Part shown: positions 33,611 to 41,266 of the stretch, piece by piece
Layout: the number at the start of each line of letters is the position of its first letter
How positions within the stretch are numbered: position 1 is the first letter of the stretch
DNA from: Streptomyces hundungensis
Lineage (GTDB): Bacteria > Actinomycetota > Actinomycetes > Streptomycetales > Streptomycetaceae
Reading direction: 5' to 3'
Assembly: GCF_003627815.1 (NCBI RefSeq)
Contig: NZ_CP032698.1
Span: 1,860,001-1,924,000, forward strand
Length of the DNA stretch: 64,000 nt
The notes under the pieces: model-generated
Databases searched by the model: none
Told to the model about the DNA's origin: nothing
Seen by the model: only the letters and a program-made list of their open reading frames with translations
Position numbers and translations under genes: made by a program

Positions 33611-35002
33611 TCAGGCCTGCGCGGCGATCCGGGCGAGGCGCTGGGCCTCTTCACGGGTCGCCACCGCGATGGCGTCCTCGTCGACCGTGGTGAGACGGTT
33701 GTTCTCGACGATCTGCCTGCCGTTCACGAACGAGGCGGTGACCGGGGCCGCCGCGCCGAAGACCAGCGCGGTGACCGGGTCGGCGATGGAGGCGTGGGCG
33801 AGGGTGTCCAGCTTCCACAGCACGAAGTCGGCGAGCTTGCCCGCTTCGAGGGAGCCGATCTGGTCGGCGCGGCCGAGCACCTGGGCGCCGCCGTAGGTGC
33901 CGAGGCGCAGCGCCTGGCGGGCGTTGAGGGCGGCCTCGCGGTGCTGGGCGTTGAGGCGGTTGATGAGGAGCGCGTTGCGCAGCTCGGTGTGCAGCTCGCC
34001 CGACTCGTTGGAGGCGGTGCCGTCGACACCGAGGCCGACCGGGACGCCCGCCTTCAGCATGTCGGGGACGCGGGCGATGCCCGCGGCGAGCCGCGCGTTG
34101 GAGGACGGGCAGTGGGCGACACCGGTGCCGGTGCGGGCGAACGCGGCGATGTCGGAGTCGTTCATGTGGACGCAGTGCGCCATCCACACGTCGTTGCCGA
34201 GCCACCCGGTCGACTCGAAGTAGTCGGTGGGGCCCATGCCGAACAGCTCCTTGCAGAACTGCTCCTCCTCCACGGTCTCCGAGCCGTGGGTGTGCAGCCG
34301 TACGCCCTTGGCGCGGGCCAACTCGGCGCCCTGCTTCATGAGTTCGGTGGAGACCGAGAACGGCGAGCAGGGTGCGACGGCGACCTGGACCATCGAGTCG
34401 AAGGAGGCGTCGTGGAAGCGGTCGACGGTCTCGGCGGTCGCGGAGAGCGCGCCGTCGAGGGTCTCGACGGCGAAGTCCGGCGGCAGTCCGCCGTCCTTCT
34501 CGCTACGGTCCATGGAGCCGCGGGCCAGCGTGAAGCGCACGCCCATCTCGGAGGCCGCGCCGATGATCGCGCCGGACAGGTCGCCCGAGTTCCGGGGGTA
34601 GACGTAGTGGTGGTCCATGGCGGTGGTGACGCCGCCGCGGGCCATCATCGCGAGCGAACCCTGGGCGGCGACGCGGCCCATCCGCTCGTCGATGCGCGCC
34701 CACGTCGGGTACAGGGCGACCAGCCAGTTGAAGAGGTTGTGGTCGGTGGCCAGACCGCGCGTGATCCACTGGTAGAAGTGGTGGTGCGTGTTGACCAGGC
34801 CGGGGGTGACCAGGTGGCCCGTGCCGTCGATGCGGCGGACCACGTTGTCCAGGCCCTTCGGGGCCGCGCCGGCTCCGATCGACTCGATCTTGTTGTCGGC
34901 GACGACGAGGTATCCGGAGGCGTACTCGGTGTCGTTCGCGTCCACGGTGGCGATCGCACAGTTCTCGATGACGATGCGCTGGGGGGCTGCCGAAGGTGCC
35001 AT
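33611..35002 (-). CDS. 8-oxoguanine deaminase (amidohydrolase)
   Basis: A 463-residue amidohydrolase of the guanine/8-oxoguanine deaminase and triazine-hydrolase group. Metal ligands are visible in VNTHHHFYQW, in LHTHGSET, and later in HCVHMND and VDGTASNES. The product of 8-oxoguanine deamination is urate, which matches the adjoining uricase operon and makes this assignment more likely than plain guanine deaminase. ATG 35002 follows GAAGGAAG. It is the last gene of a leftward operon (OHCU decarboxylase, HIU hydrolase, uricase, permease, deaminase), 48 bp after the permease gene and ended by the 33497-33535 hairpin. Chlorohydrolase-type activity cannot be excluded. Confidence 0.85.
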   Translation of the reverse strand: MAPSAAPQRIVIENCAIATVDANDTEYASGYLVVADNKIESIGAGAAPKGLDNVVRRIDGTGHLVTPGLVNTHHHFYQWITRGLATDHNLFNWLVALYPTWARIDERMGRVAAQGSLAMMARGGVTTAMDHHYVYPRNSGDLSGAIIGAASEMGVRFTLARGSMDRSEKDGGLPPDFAVETLDGALSATAETVDRFHDASFDSMVQVAVAPCSPFSVSTELMKQGAELARAKGVRLHTHGSETVEEEQFCKELFGMGPTDYFESTGWLGNDVWMAHCVHMNDSDIAAFARTGTGVAHCPSSNARLAAGIARVPDMLKAGVPVGLGVDGTASNESGELHTELRNALLINRLNAQHREAALNARQALRLGTYGGAQVLGRADQIGSLEAGKLADFVLWKLDTLAHASIADPVTALVFGAAAPVTASFVNGRQIVENNRLTTVDEDAIAVATREEAQRLARIAAQA

Positions 35003-35050
35003 GGTGCTTCCTTCTTCGATCAGTGGCGGCTGTTTGGGCACGGCAGGACC

Positions 35051-36451
35051 CTACGAGGATTTGAGTACCGGGGCGGTGACGCTGCTCCGGGTGCCGAGAT
35101 GGTGGAAGAAAAGGTTGAGCAGAACCGCGGTGAGCGCTCCCGCGCTGATGCCGGACCCGAGCACGGTCTGTGCCCAGGCGGGGAAACCGGCGTAGAAGGT
35201 GGGCGCGGCGAGCGGGATGATGCCCGCCCCGAGCGCCACGGCCACCAGGATGATGTTGGAGCTGTCGTCGAGCCCGGCCTCGGAGAGGGTGCGGATGCCG
35301 CTCACCGCGATCGAGCCGAACAGGACGATTCCGGCGCCGCCGAGGACGGGCATCGGGACCAGCGAGACGACCGCGCCGAGCACCGGGAAGGCGCCGAGGA
35401 CGAGCAGGGCGCCGCCCGCGACGGCGACAACGTACCTGCTGCGTACGCGAGTCAGCGAGACGACGCCCACGTTCTGCGCGAAGGCGCTGGTGGGGAAGCC
35501 GCCGAAGACGGGTCCGAGCAGGGTGGCGATGCCGTCGGTGCGCAAGCCGCGGGCGATGGTGCGCCCGTCCGTGCGGCGCTCGCAGATCTCGCCGATGGCC
35601 AGCATGCCGGCGCTCGACTCGGTCATCAGGACCATCATCACGATGCACAGCGACAGGATGGCCGCGGGGTGGAACTCGGGCGCGCCGAAGGAGAAGGGTG
35701 TCGGCAGAGCTGCCAGCGGCGCGGACCTCATGGCGGAGAAGTCCGCCAGGTGGAACGGAATCGCGGCGAGCGTGCCGACCAACAGGCCGAGCAGCAGGGC
35801 GACTTGGCGCAGGAAGCCGCGGCCGAAGCGCTGGCAGAGCAGGATCACGACGAGCGTGAAGGCGGCGAGCGCGAGGTTCTTCATGGCCCCGAAGTCGGCG
35901 GCGCTCCGGTCGCCGCCCTGGGCCCAGGACACGGGGACGGGCATCAGCGTGACGCCGATGAGCGTGATCACGACACCGGTCACCAGCGGCGGGAAGAAGC
36001 GCAGCAGCCGTCCGAAGAAGGGTCCGACCAGGAGGCAGAAGACTCCGGCGACCATCACCGCGCCGTAGATCGCGGGGAGTTGGTGGCCCTTGGCGCTGGT
36101 TTCGGCGATCGCGAGCATGGGCGCGATGCCGGCCGAGGAGGCGGCGTTGACGAACGGGAGCCGGTTTCCGGCGAAGTTCGCGACGCCCAGGGTCTGAAGG
36201 ACGGTGGCGAGCCCGGCGATGAGCAGGCTGGCCGCGATCAGCCGGGTCTGTCCCGCGGTGTCCAGGCCGACGGCCTGGCCGATGATGAGCGGAGGGGTGA
36301 CGACGCCCGCGTACATGGCGGCGATGTGCTGGAGCGCGGCGGGGACGAGCCGCGAGGCGGGAAGCTTTTCGTCCACCGGGTGCACGGCACCTTCAGGTGG
36401 GGTGGGACATGGGCCGTCGGTGGGTGCCGGCCCCAATGCGGGCTGTGCCAT
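35051..36451 (-). CDS. NCS2 purine permease, copy 2
   Basis: A 466-residue NCS2 symporter with the signature QNVGVVSLTRVRSR and the same overall layout as the permease at 31842-33251 (start region VDEKLPASRLVPAALQHIAAMYAG compared with VDETLPPLKMFTSGLQHVAAMYAG in part). ATG 36451 has GGAGG 8 nt upstream. It lies within the uricase operon, 68 bp after the uricase stop and before the deaminase, so it probably imports urate or a related oxidised purine, leaving the other copy for a different purine. Substrate division is inference. Confidence 0.93.
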   Translation of the reverse strand: MAQPALGPAPTDGPCPTPPEGAVHPVDEKLPASRLVPAALQHIAAMYAGVVTPPLIIGQAVGLDTAGQTRLIAASLLIAGLATVLQTLGVANFAGNRLPFVNAASSAGIAPMLAIAETSAKGHQLPAIYGAVMVAGVFCLLVGPFFGRLLRFFPPLVTGVVITLIGVTLMPVPVSWAQGGDRSAADFGAMKNLALAAFTLVVILLCQRFGRGFLRQVALLLGLLVGTLAAIPFHLADFSAMRSAPLAALPTPFSFGAPEFHPAAILSLCIVMMVLMTESSAGMLAIGEICERRTDGRTIARGLRTDGIATLLGPVFGGFPTSAFAQNVGVVSLTRVRSRYVVAVAGGALLVLGAFPVLGAVVSLVPMPVLGGAGIVLFGSIAVSGIRTLSEAGLDDSSNIILVAVALGAGIIPLAAPTFYAGFPAWAQTVLGSGISAGALTAVLLNLFFHHLGTRSSVTAPVLKSS

Positions 36452-36519
36452 GGGAGTGCCTCCGGTCTGACCCGGCCCCCGCCCGACTGCGGGCGGGCGG
36501 GGGCGGGCTCAGTGCCGCG

Positions 36520-37443
36520 TCAGAGGTTGGTCATGTCGACCGGGATCTGCGGCTCGACGCCGTCGCGCAGGACGGTCGCCTCGATCAGACCGTACGGACG
36601 GTCGGCCGCGAAGTAGACCTCGTTGTCGTTCTTGAGCCCGAACGGCTCGAGGTCCACCAGGAAGTGGTGCTTGTTCGGCAGCGAGAAGCGAACCTCGTCG
36701 ATCTCGGACCGGTTGTTGATGATGCGCGAACCCATTTGGTAGAGGGTCTGCTGGAGCGAGAGCGAGTACGTCTCGGCGAAGGCCTGGAGCATGTGCTTGC
36801 GCACCTGCTCGTAGGACTTCTCCCAGTTCGGCGCCTTCTGCTCGTCGTCGGTCCAGTTGAACCGCCAGCGCGCGGAGACCTGCGTGGCCAGGATGCGGTC
36901 GTAGGCTTCCTGGAGCGTCGTGTACTTGTCCTTGACGTACCCCCAGAACTCGGAGTTCGTCGAGTTCATCACGACCAGGTCCTTGAGGCCGGAGACGACC
37001 TCCCACTTCTCACCGTCGTAGGTGATCTGGGTGACCCGGGTCTCCTGGCCCTTGCGGACGAAGGAGTGCTTGACGTCGTCGGAGCCGATGAACTTCGAGT
37101 TGGCCTCGGAGGTCTCGATGCGCTCCCACGAGTACTCCTCGATGCGGATCCGCGCGATCTTGATCGGCTCCTGCGAGGTCACGAAGTGCCGCGCGAGGTG
37201 GATGCCGAACTGCTCGGCCGACTCGATGCCGTACTCCTTGGCGAACGCGTACACCGTGTTCTTGGTGGTGTCGGTCGGGAGCACATTGGCGTTCGAGCCC
37301 GAGTAGTGCACGTCCTCCATGTCGCCGGAGAGGGCGACCGAGACGTTCAGGTCCTTGATGTGGTGCGTGTCGCCGTCCCGCGTGATCTTGACGACGCGGT
37401 TCTCTGCTTTGCCGTACTGGTTCTGGCCGAGAATCGTGGGCAT
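36520..37443 (-). CDS. uox: Urate oxidase (uricase)
   Basis: A 307-residue cofactor-free urate oxidase that converts urate and O2 to 5-hydroxyisourate and H2O2. It shows the active-site Lys in QNQYGKAENRVVK, the partner Thr in LPTDTTKNTVYAFAKE, and the second tunnel-fold half with KDLVVMNSTNSEFWGY and LPNKHHFLVDL. ATG 37443 follows the HIU hydrolase stop by five bases. It is the third gene of the operon starting at the OHCU decarboxylase. The H2O2 it produces probably explains why the nearby catalase promoter carries the same palindrome as this operon. Confidence 0.97.
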   Translation of the reverse strand: MPTILGQNQYGKAENRVVKITRDGDTHHIKDLNVSVALSGDMEDVHYSGSNANVLPTDTTKNTVYAFAKEYGIESAEQFGIHLARHFVTSQEPIKIARIRIEEYSWERIETSEANSKFIGSDDVKHSFVRKGQETRVTQITYDGEKWEVVSGLKDLVVMNSTNSEFWGYVKDKYTTLQEAYDRILATQVSARWRFNWTDDEQKAPNWEKSYEQVRKHMLQAFAETYSLSLQQTLYQMGSRIINNRSEIDEVRFSLPNKHHFLVDLEPFGLKNDNEVYFAADRPYGLIEATVLRDGVEPQIPVDMTNL

Positions 37444-37448
37444 GTCTG

Positions 37449-37838
37449 CTAGCTCCCTCGGTAAACGGAGTAGCCGAACGGGTTGAGCAGCAGCGGTACG
37501 TGGTAGTGCTCGCCCGGGGTGACGGCGAAAGTGATCGCCACCTCCGGGAAGAACGCACCGCTGTCCCTTACGCGGGGGGCGTCCTGCTGCGCCTCGGCTT
37601 GCTTCTTGGAGAAGTACGTCTCGACCTCGAAGTCGAGTCGTACATGGGTGGTGCCTTCCGGCAGCGCCGGCAGGTCCTTGCAGCGCCCGTCCGCGTCGGT
37701 CGCGGAGCCGCCGAGCGCGGTCCACTCGGCGCCGGAGCCCGAGCGGGCCGCGAGCGAGATGGCGACGCCCTCGGCGGGGCGTCCGACGCTGGTGTCCAGG
37801 ATGTGCGTGGACACCGAAGCGGTGGTGGCGGTGCTCAT
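37449..37838 (-). CDS. uraH: 5-hydroxyisourate hydrolase
   Basis: A 129-residue transthyretin-like protein that hydrolyses 5-hydroxyisourate to OHCU. It has the N-terminal VSTHILDTSVGRPA motif with the first active-site His, an Arg in HVRLDFE, the HYHVPLLLNPFGYSVYRGS segment, and the exact C-terminal YRGS tetrapeptide required in this family. Its ATG overlaps the stop of the OHCU decarboxylase gene by one base (TGATG), and uricase follows 5 bp later, so the three urate enzymes are translationally linked. Confidence 0.97.
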   Translation of the reverse strand: MSTATTASVSTHILDTSVGRPAEGVAISLAARSGSGAEWTALGGSATDADGRCKDLPALPEGTTHVRLDFEVETYFSKKQAEAQQDAPRVRDSGAFFPEVAITFAVTPGEHYHVPLLLNPFGYSVYRGS

Positions 37839-38350
37839 CAGTCCTTGTCCTCTTCTACGAGACGGGTCAGCCGGATTCGGTTGATCTTCCCGAGTTCGGT
37901 GCGCACGATCTCGCGCTCCTCCTCGGAGGTGTTGCCGATCCGGGTCTTCACCGCGTCACGCATCTGCTCGCCGGTGGCACCGGTGGCGCAGATCAGGAAG
38001 ACGTGGCCGAACTTCTCCTGGTAGGCCAGGTTCAGTTCGAGCAGCTCGGCCTTGAGGGCCTCGGAGGCCCCGGCCATGCCGCGCTGTTCACGTGCGGAGG
38101 TGGGGTCACCGGGCTTCGGCCGGCCGATCGGCGGGTGCCCGGCCATCGCCTCTTGAAGGTCCTTCACGTCCAGCTCGGCCAGAGCGGCGTCGCTTGCGGC
38201 GAAGAGGTCCTCTGCGGTGGCGTACGGGCGCTGGGCGAGCAGCTTGCTCCCCCACGCCGAACTGGCGCACACCTCGTGGAGCACGGCGAGCGCCGCACTG
38301 TCCGTGGAGGTGTTGAACCGGGCGAGGCCCGGTGTCGAAGTCGAAGTCAC
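37838..38350 (-). CDS. OHCU decarboxylase
   Basis: A 170-residue 2-oxo-4-hydroxy-4-carboxy-5-ureidoimidazoline decarboxylase, which yields S-allantoin. The catalytic His lies in GHPPIGRP, followed by the conserved S-REQRGM Glu/Gln region and FGHVFLICATGATGEQM with the usual Phe and Arg positions. GTG 38350 has GGAGG 5 nt upstream. It is the first gene of the operon with uraH, uricase, a permease and 8-oxoguanine deaminase. The promoter just upstream has a clear -35/-10 and a palindrome shared with catalase. Confidence 0.95.
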   Translation of the reverse strand: MTSTSTPGLARFNTSTDSAALAVLHEVCASSAWGSKLLAQRPYATAEDLFAASDAALAELDVKDLQEAMAGHPPIGRPKPGDPTSAREQRGMAGASEALKAELLELNLAYQEKFGHVFLICATGATGEQMRDAVKTRIGNTSEEEREIVRTELGKINRIRLTRLVEEDKD

Positions 38351-38389
38351 GGCGGCCTCCGTGGCCTTGGTGCTGAACGGGCTGCGGAT

Positions 38390-38430
38390 AGCTAACGCCC
38401 TGAGAAACATCCCGTCAACACTTTGTTGAA
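38390..38430 (-). promoter_or_regulatory. Uricase-operon promoter with 17-bp palindrome
   Basis: On the minus strand, -35 TTGACG (38418-38413) and -10 TTAGCT (38395-38390) are 17 bp apart. The -35 is part of TTCAAC-AAAGT-GTTGAC (38430-38414), nearly identical to the catalase site TTCAAC-AAACT-GTTGAC. Confidence 0.72.
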
Positions 38431-38446
38431 AACTTGGGGTTACAAA

Positions 38447-38475
38447 AACCGCCGCCCGGTGTCCGGACGGCGGTT
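38447..38475 (-). terminator. Terminator of the HTH/thiamine-binding-like operon
   Basis: An 8-bp stem AACCGCCG/CGGCGGTT with an inner CCGG pairing is followed, in the leftward direction, by a run of Ts. It isolates the uricase promoter from the upstream operon. Confidence 0.75.
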
Positions 38476-38518
38476 CGTTGCGTCGAGGGGTGCCCGAGCG
38501 GGTACCGAGCGTGCTCGT

Positions 38519-38896
38519 TCAGTCGCCCTTTGCGGCGTTTTCCCTGTTCAGGTAGTTGTACACGGTGAACCGGCTGACCCCGAGGGCCGAGGCCACCGTC
38601 TCCACGCCGTGCCGCACGGAGAAGGCCCCGCGGGCTTCCAGGGTCCGTACGGCCGACTGCTTGGCCTTGCGGTCCAGGGCCGCGAGCGGCATCCCGTGGC
38701 GGCGCTCCATGGCGGCCAGGATGTGATCGAGCGAGTCGGACAGCTGCGGCAGGCGCACGGCCACCACGTCCTCGCCCTCCCAGGCGAGCACCACGTCGTC
38801 GGGGTCGGCGTGCCCCGGCGGGAGTATCTCGGCGCCCATGGCGTCGACCAGCGGCTTGACCGCCTGGATGAGGGGGTGCTCCGTGGGCTCGGTCAC
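38519..38896 (-). CDS. Helix-turn-helix protein beside the uricase operon
   Basis: A 125-residue protein. The first 80 residues form an acidic alpha/beta region (EILPPGHADPDDVVLAWEGE) with no family I can name. The C-terminus is a Fis-like helix-turn-helix: KQSAVRTLEARGAFSVRHG then VETVASALGVSRFTVYNYLN. It is a plausible DNA-binding regulator of the purine genes, and of the TTCAAC-N5-GTTGAA motif in particular, but this rests only on its position. GTG 38896 overlaps the stop of the preceding gene (GTGA), so the two are coupled. Confidence 0.75.
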   Translation of the reverse strand: MTEPTEHPLIQAVKPLVDAMGAEILPPGHADPDDVVLAWEGEDVVAVRLPQLSDSLDHILAAMERRHGMPLAALDRKAKQSAVRTLEARGAFSVRHGVETVASALGVSRFTVYNYLNRENAAKGD

Positions 38897-39144
38897 TTCT
38901 CGCCCTCTCCGATCACATTGACCTGGAGCGAGACGCGGGTGGCGCCGGCCGCCAGGGCGCGGCGCAGCAGCGCGTCGACCGCGGTCAGCACCTCGTCCGC
39001 GCCGCCTTCCGCGGTGTTGCCGAAGGGGCCGACGTCGACCGCGTCGAGCCGGGCCGCCTGGATCACGTCGCGGGCGACCACGGCATGCGGGGGCGCCTCG
39101 TCGAGATCGAAGGGCTCGGTCGTGAACTCCACTCTCAATCGCAC
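38893..39144 (-). CDS. Thiamine-binding-fold (MTH1187/YkoF-like) small protein
   Basis: An 83-residue ferredoxin-like protein: beta strand RLRVEFTTEPFDL, helix HAVVARDVIQAA, then VDVGPFGNTAEGGADEVLTA and a final strand TRVSLQVNVIG. The GPFGNTAEG loop resembles thiamine- or small-molecule-binding members of this fold. It is coupled by a 4-bp overlap to the HTH gene and may supply ligand sensing to it. GTG 39144 has only a weak ribosome site. It is divergent from hyi, whose promoter region it shares (125 bp). Confidence 0.7.
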   Translation of the reverse strand: MRLRVEFTTEPFDLDEAPPHAVVARDVIQAARLDAVDVGPFGNTAEGGADEVLTAVDALLRRALAAGATRVSLQVNVIGEGEK

Positions 39145-39187
39145 CCGCTCAACCTACTGCGAGGTGGGCGAAATCCGGGAGGCCCCC

Positions 39188-39252
39188 TTGACAAGCTCGC
39201 AGGTCCCACTGCAACCTTCCATCAAGCAGAAAACAACTTCCGCAATACGGAA
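39188..39252 (+). promoter_or_regulatory. hyi-glxR promoter with paired AllR-type operator
   Basis: -35 TTGACA (39188-39193) and a -10 CAACCT (39212-39217) are 18 bp apart. The boxes TTCCATCAAGCAGAA (39217-39231) and TTCCGCAATACGGAA (39238-39252), 6 bp apart, cover the start-site region and reach the ribosome site. Same geometry as at allR, aceB and gcl. Confidence 0.75.
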
Positions 39253-39268
39253 GGAGCGCACACCCCTC

Positions 39269-40123
39269 ATGGCCCCTCTTTTCTCGAATAAGCGCGGCTC
39301 GAACCAGCGCTTCGATGTAAACCTTTCGATCCTCTTCACGGAACTCCCGCTCCTGGAGCGCCCCGCGGCCGCCGCCGCGGCAGGCTTCACGGCGGTCGAG
39401 CTGTGGTGGCCCTGGATCGAGACCCCCACCCCCGAGCAGGCCGAGCTCGACGCCCTCAAGAAGGCGCTCGACGACGCCGGCACCCAGCTGGTGGGCCTCA
39501 ACTTCTACGCCGGCGCCCTGCCGGGCCCCGACCGCGGCGCGCTGTCGATTCCCGGCGAGGAGTCGGACCGCTTCCGCGCCAACATCGAGGTGGCGGCCGA
39601 CTTCGCCGCCTCGGTGGGCTGCAAGGCGCTCAACGCGCTGTACGGCAACCGCGTCGAGGGCGCCGACCCGCAGGTGCAGGACACCCTCGCCCTGGAGAAC
39701 CTCGTCCTGGCGGCCCGCGCGGCCGACCGGGTCGGCGCGATCCTCCTGGTGGAGACCCTGAACAAGCCGGAGTCGCCGCTCTACCCGCTGGTGAGCGCCC
39801 CCGCCGCCATCGAGGTCATCGACAAGGTGAACACCGCGACGGGCCTGGGCAACGCCAAGTTCCTCCTCGACATCTACCACCTGTCGATGAACGGCGAGAA
39901 CGTCTCCGAGGTCATCGAGGCGTACGCCGACAAGACCGGCCATGTGCAGATCGCCGACAACCCGGGCCGTGGCGCGCCGGGCACCGGCTCGCTGCCGCTG
40001 GAGGAGCTGCTCGACCAGCTGACCAAGGCCGGTTACGACGGCTGGGTGGGCCTGGAGTACAAGGCCCCCGACGCCGCCGCCTCCTTCGCGTGGCTCCCCG
40101 CCGAGGCCCGCGCGGCCGGCTGA
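39269..40123 (+). CDS. hyi: Hydroxypyruvate isomerase
   Basis: A 284-residue TIM-barrel isomerase that interconverts hydroxypyruvate and tartronate semialdehyde. It has the family start RFDVNLSILFTELPLLERPA, the metal-binding Glu in LLVETLNKPESPLYPL, and the later FLLDIYHLSMNGEN, HVQIADNPGRGAPGTG and VGLEYKAP strands with the other metal ligands. ATG 39269 has an AAGGAG somewhat far upstream, directly abutting the operator. It is followed by glxR (50 bp) in one operon, under the operator at 39217-39252. It acts after Gcl in conversion of glyoxylate to glycerate. Confidence 0.95.
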   Translation: MAPLFSNKRGSNQRFDVNLSILFTELPLLERPAAAAAAGFTAVELWWPWIETPTPEQAELDALKKALDDAGTQLVGLNFYAGALPGPDRGALSIPGEESDRFRANIEVAADFAASVGCKALNALYGNRVEGADPQVQDTLALENLVLAARAADRVGAILLVETLNKPESPLYPLVSAPAAIEVIDKVNTATGLGNAKFLLDIYHLSMNGENVSEVIEAYADKTGHVQIADNPGRGAPGTGSLPLEELLDQLTKAGYDGWVGLEYKAPDAAASFAWLPAEARAAG

Positions 40124-40173
40124 CCGCGCACCCGAACTTCTTGACGTACCACCGCAGTCAGAGAGGCACCCTC

Positions 40174-41064
40174 ATGAGCAACCTCCCCAAGATCGCATGG
40201 GTCGGCCTCGGCATCATGGGCTCCCCCATGTCCGAGAACCTGATCAAGGCCGGCTACTCGGTCACCGGCTTCACCCTGGAGCAGGACAAGCTGGACCGCC
40301 TCGCGGCGGCCGGTGGCACCGCGGCCGGCTCGATCGCCGAGGCGGTCAAGGACGCCGACGTGATCATCACGATGGTTCCGGCCTCCCCCCAGGTGGAAGC
40401 CATCGCGTACGGTGAGGCCGGCATCCTGGCCAACGCCAGGCAGGGCGCGCTGATCGTCGACATGTCGTCGATCACCCCGCAGACCTCGGTCGACCTCGCC
40501 AAGAACGCCGCAGAGAAGGGCCTCCGCGTCCTGGACGCCCCCGTCTCCGGCGGCGAGGCCGGCGCCATCGAGGCCGTCCTGTCGATCATGGTGGGTGGCG
40601 AGCAGGCCGACTTCGACGAGGCGCTGCCGATCCTGGAAGCCCTCGGCAAGACCATCGTCCTGTGCGGCCCGCACGGCTCCGGCCAGACGGTGAAGGCCGC
40701 CAACCAGCTCATCGTCGCGGTCAACATCCAGGCGTGCGCCGAGGCCGTGGTCTTCCTGGAGAAGTCCGGCGTGAACCTCACCGCCGCCCTGGACGTCCTC
40801 AACGGCGGTCTGGCCGGCTCGACCGTGCTGACCCGCAAGAAGGACAACTTCCTGAACCGGGACTTCAAGCCGGGCTTCCGGATCGACCTGCACCACAAGG
40901 ACATGGGCATCGTCACCGACGCCGCCCGCAACGTGGGCGCGGCCCTTCCGGTCGGCGCGGTCGTCGCCCAGCTCGTCGCCTCGCTGCGCGCCCAGGGCGA
41001 CGGCGGCCTGGACCACTCCGCCCTGCTGCGCGCCGTCGAGCGCCTCTCCGGCTCGCAGGTCTGA
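40174..41064 (+). CDS. glxR: Tartronate semialdehyde (2-hydroxy-3-oxopropionate) reductase
   Basis: A 296-residue beta-hydroxyacid dehydrogenase that reduces tartronate semialdehyde to glycerate with NAD(P)H. The Rossmann motif is IAWVGLGIMGSPMSENL, the substrate-binding motif is DAPVSGGEAGA, and the catalytic lysine lies in GSGQTVKAANQL. The C-terminal helical domain with FRIDLHHKDMGI completes the family layout. ATG 40174 follows a GAGAGG site. It lies downstream of hyi and is ended by a 19-bp-stem terminator, so the hyi-glxR operon is bicistronic. Confidence 0.95.
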   Translation: MSNLPKIAWVGLGIMGSPMSENLIKAGYSVTGFTLEQDKLDRLAAAGGTAAGSIAEAVKDADVIITMVPASPQVEAIAYGEAGILANARQGALIVDMSSITPQTSVDLAKNAAEKGLRVLDAPVSGGEAGAIEAVLSIMVGGEQADFDEALPILEALGKTIVLCGPHGSGQTVKAANQLIVAVNIQACAEAVVFLEKSGVNLTAALDVLNGGLAGSTVLTRKKDNFLNRDFKPGFRIDLHHKDMGIVTDAARNVGAALPVGAVVAQLVASLRAQGDGGLDHSALLRAVERLSGSQV

Positions 41065-41096
41065 CCCACCGGCAACACCCCGCGGGTCCTCCAGAT

Positions 41097-41158
41097 TTCC
41101 GGGCGGCGGCGGCGCTGACACCTGTCCTGTCGCGCCCAGGCGCCGCCGCCGCCCGGAA
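41097..41158 (+). terminator. Long hairpin terminator after glxR
   Basis: A perfect 19-bp stem (41097-41115 with 41140-41158, beginning TTCCGGGCGGCGG) and a 24-nt loop separates hyi-glxR from the catalase promoter. Confidence 0.8.
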
Positions 41159-41172
41159 GCTCACCCTTCTTT

Positions 41173-41214
41173 TTCAACAAACTGTTGACGTTCCCTTCCA
41201 GGCGTCCCTACGCT
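41173..41214 (+). promoter_or_regulatory. Catalase promoter with 17-bp palindrome
   Basis: TTCAAC-AAACT-GTTGAC (41173-41189) contains most of the -35 TTGACG (41185-41190). The -10 TACGCT (41209-41214) follows after 18 bp. The same arrangement is found at the uricase operon. Confidence 0.75.
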
Positions 41215-41266
41215 CACGGAACCGCGGAACACAGTCAGCGGTGCAGCTCCAGTACGGAAGGTCACG

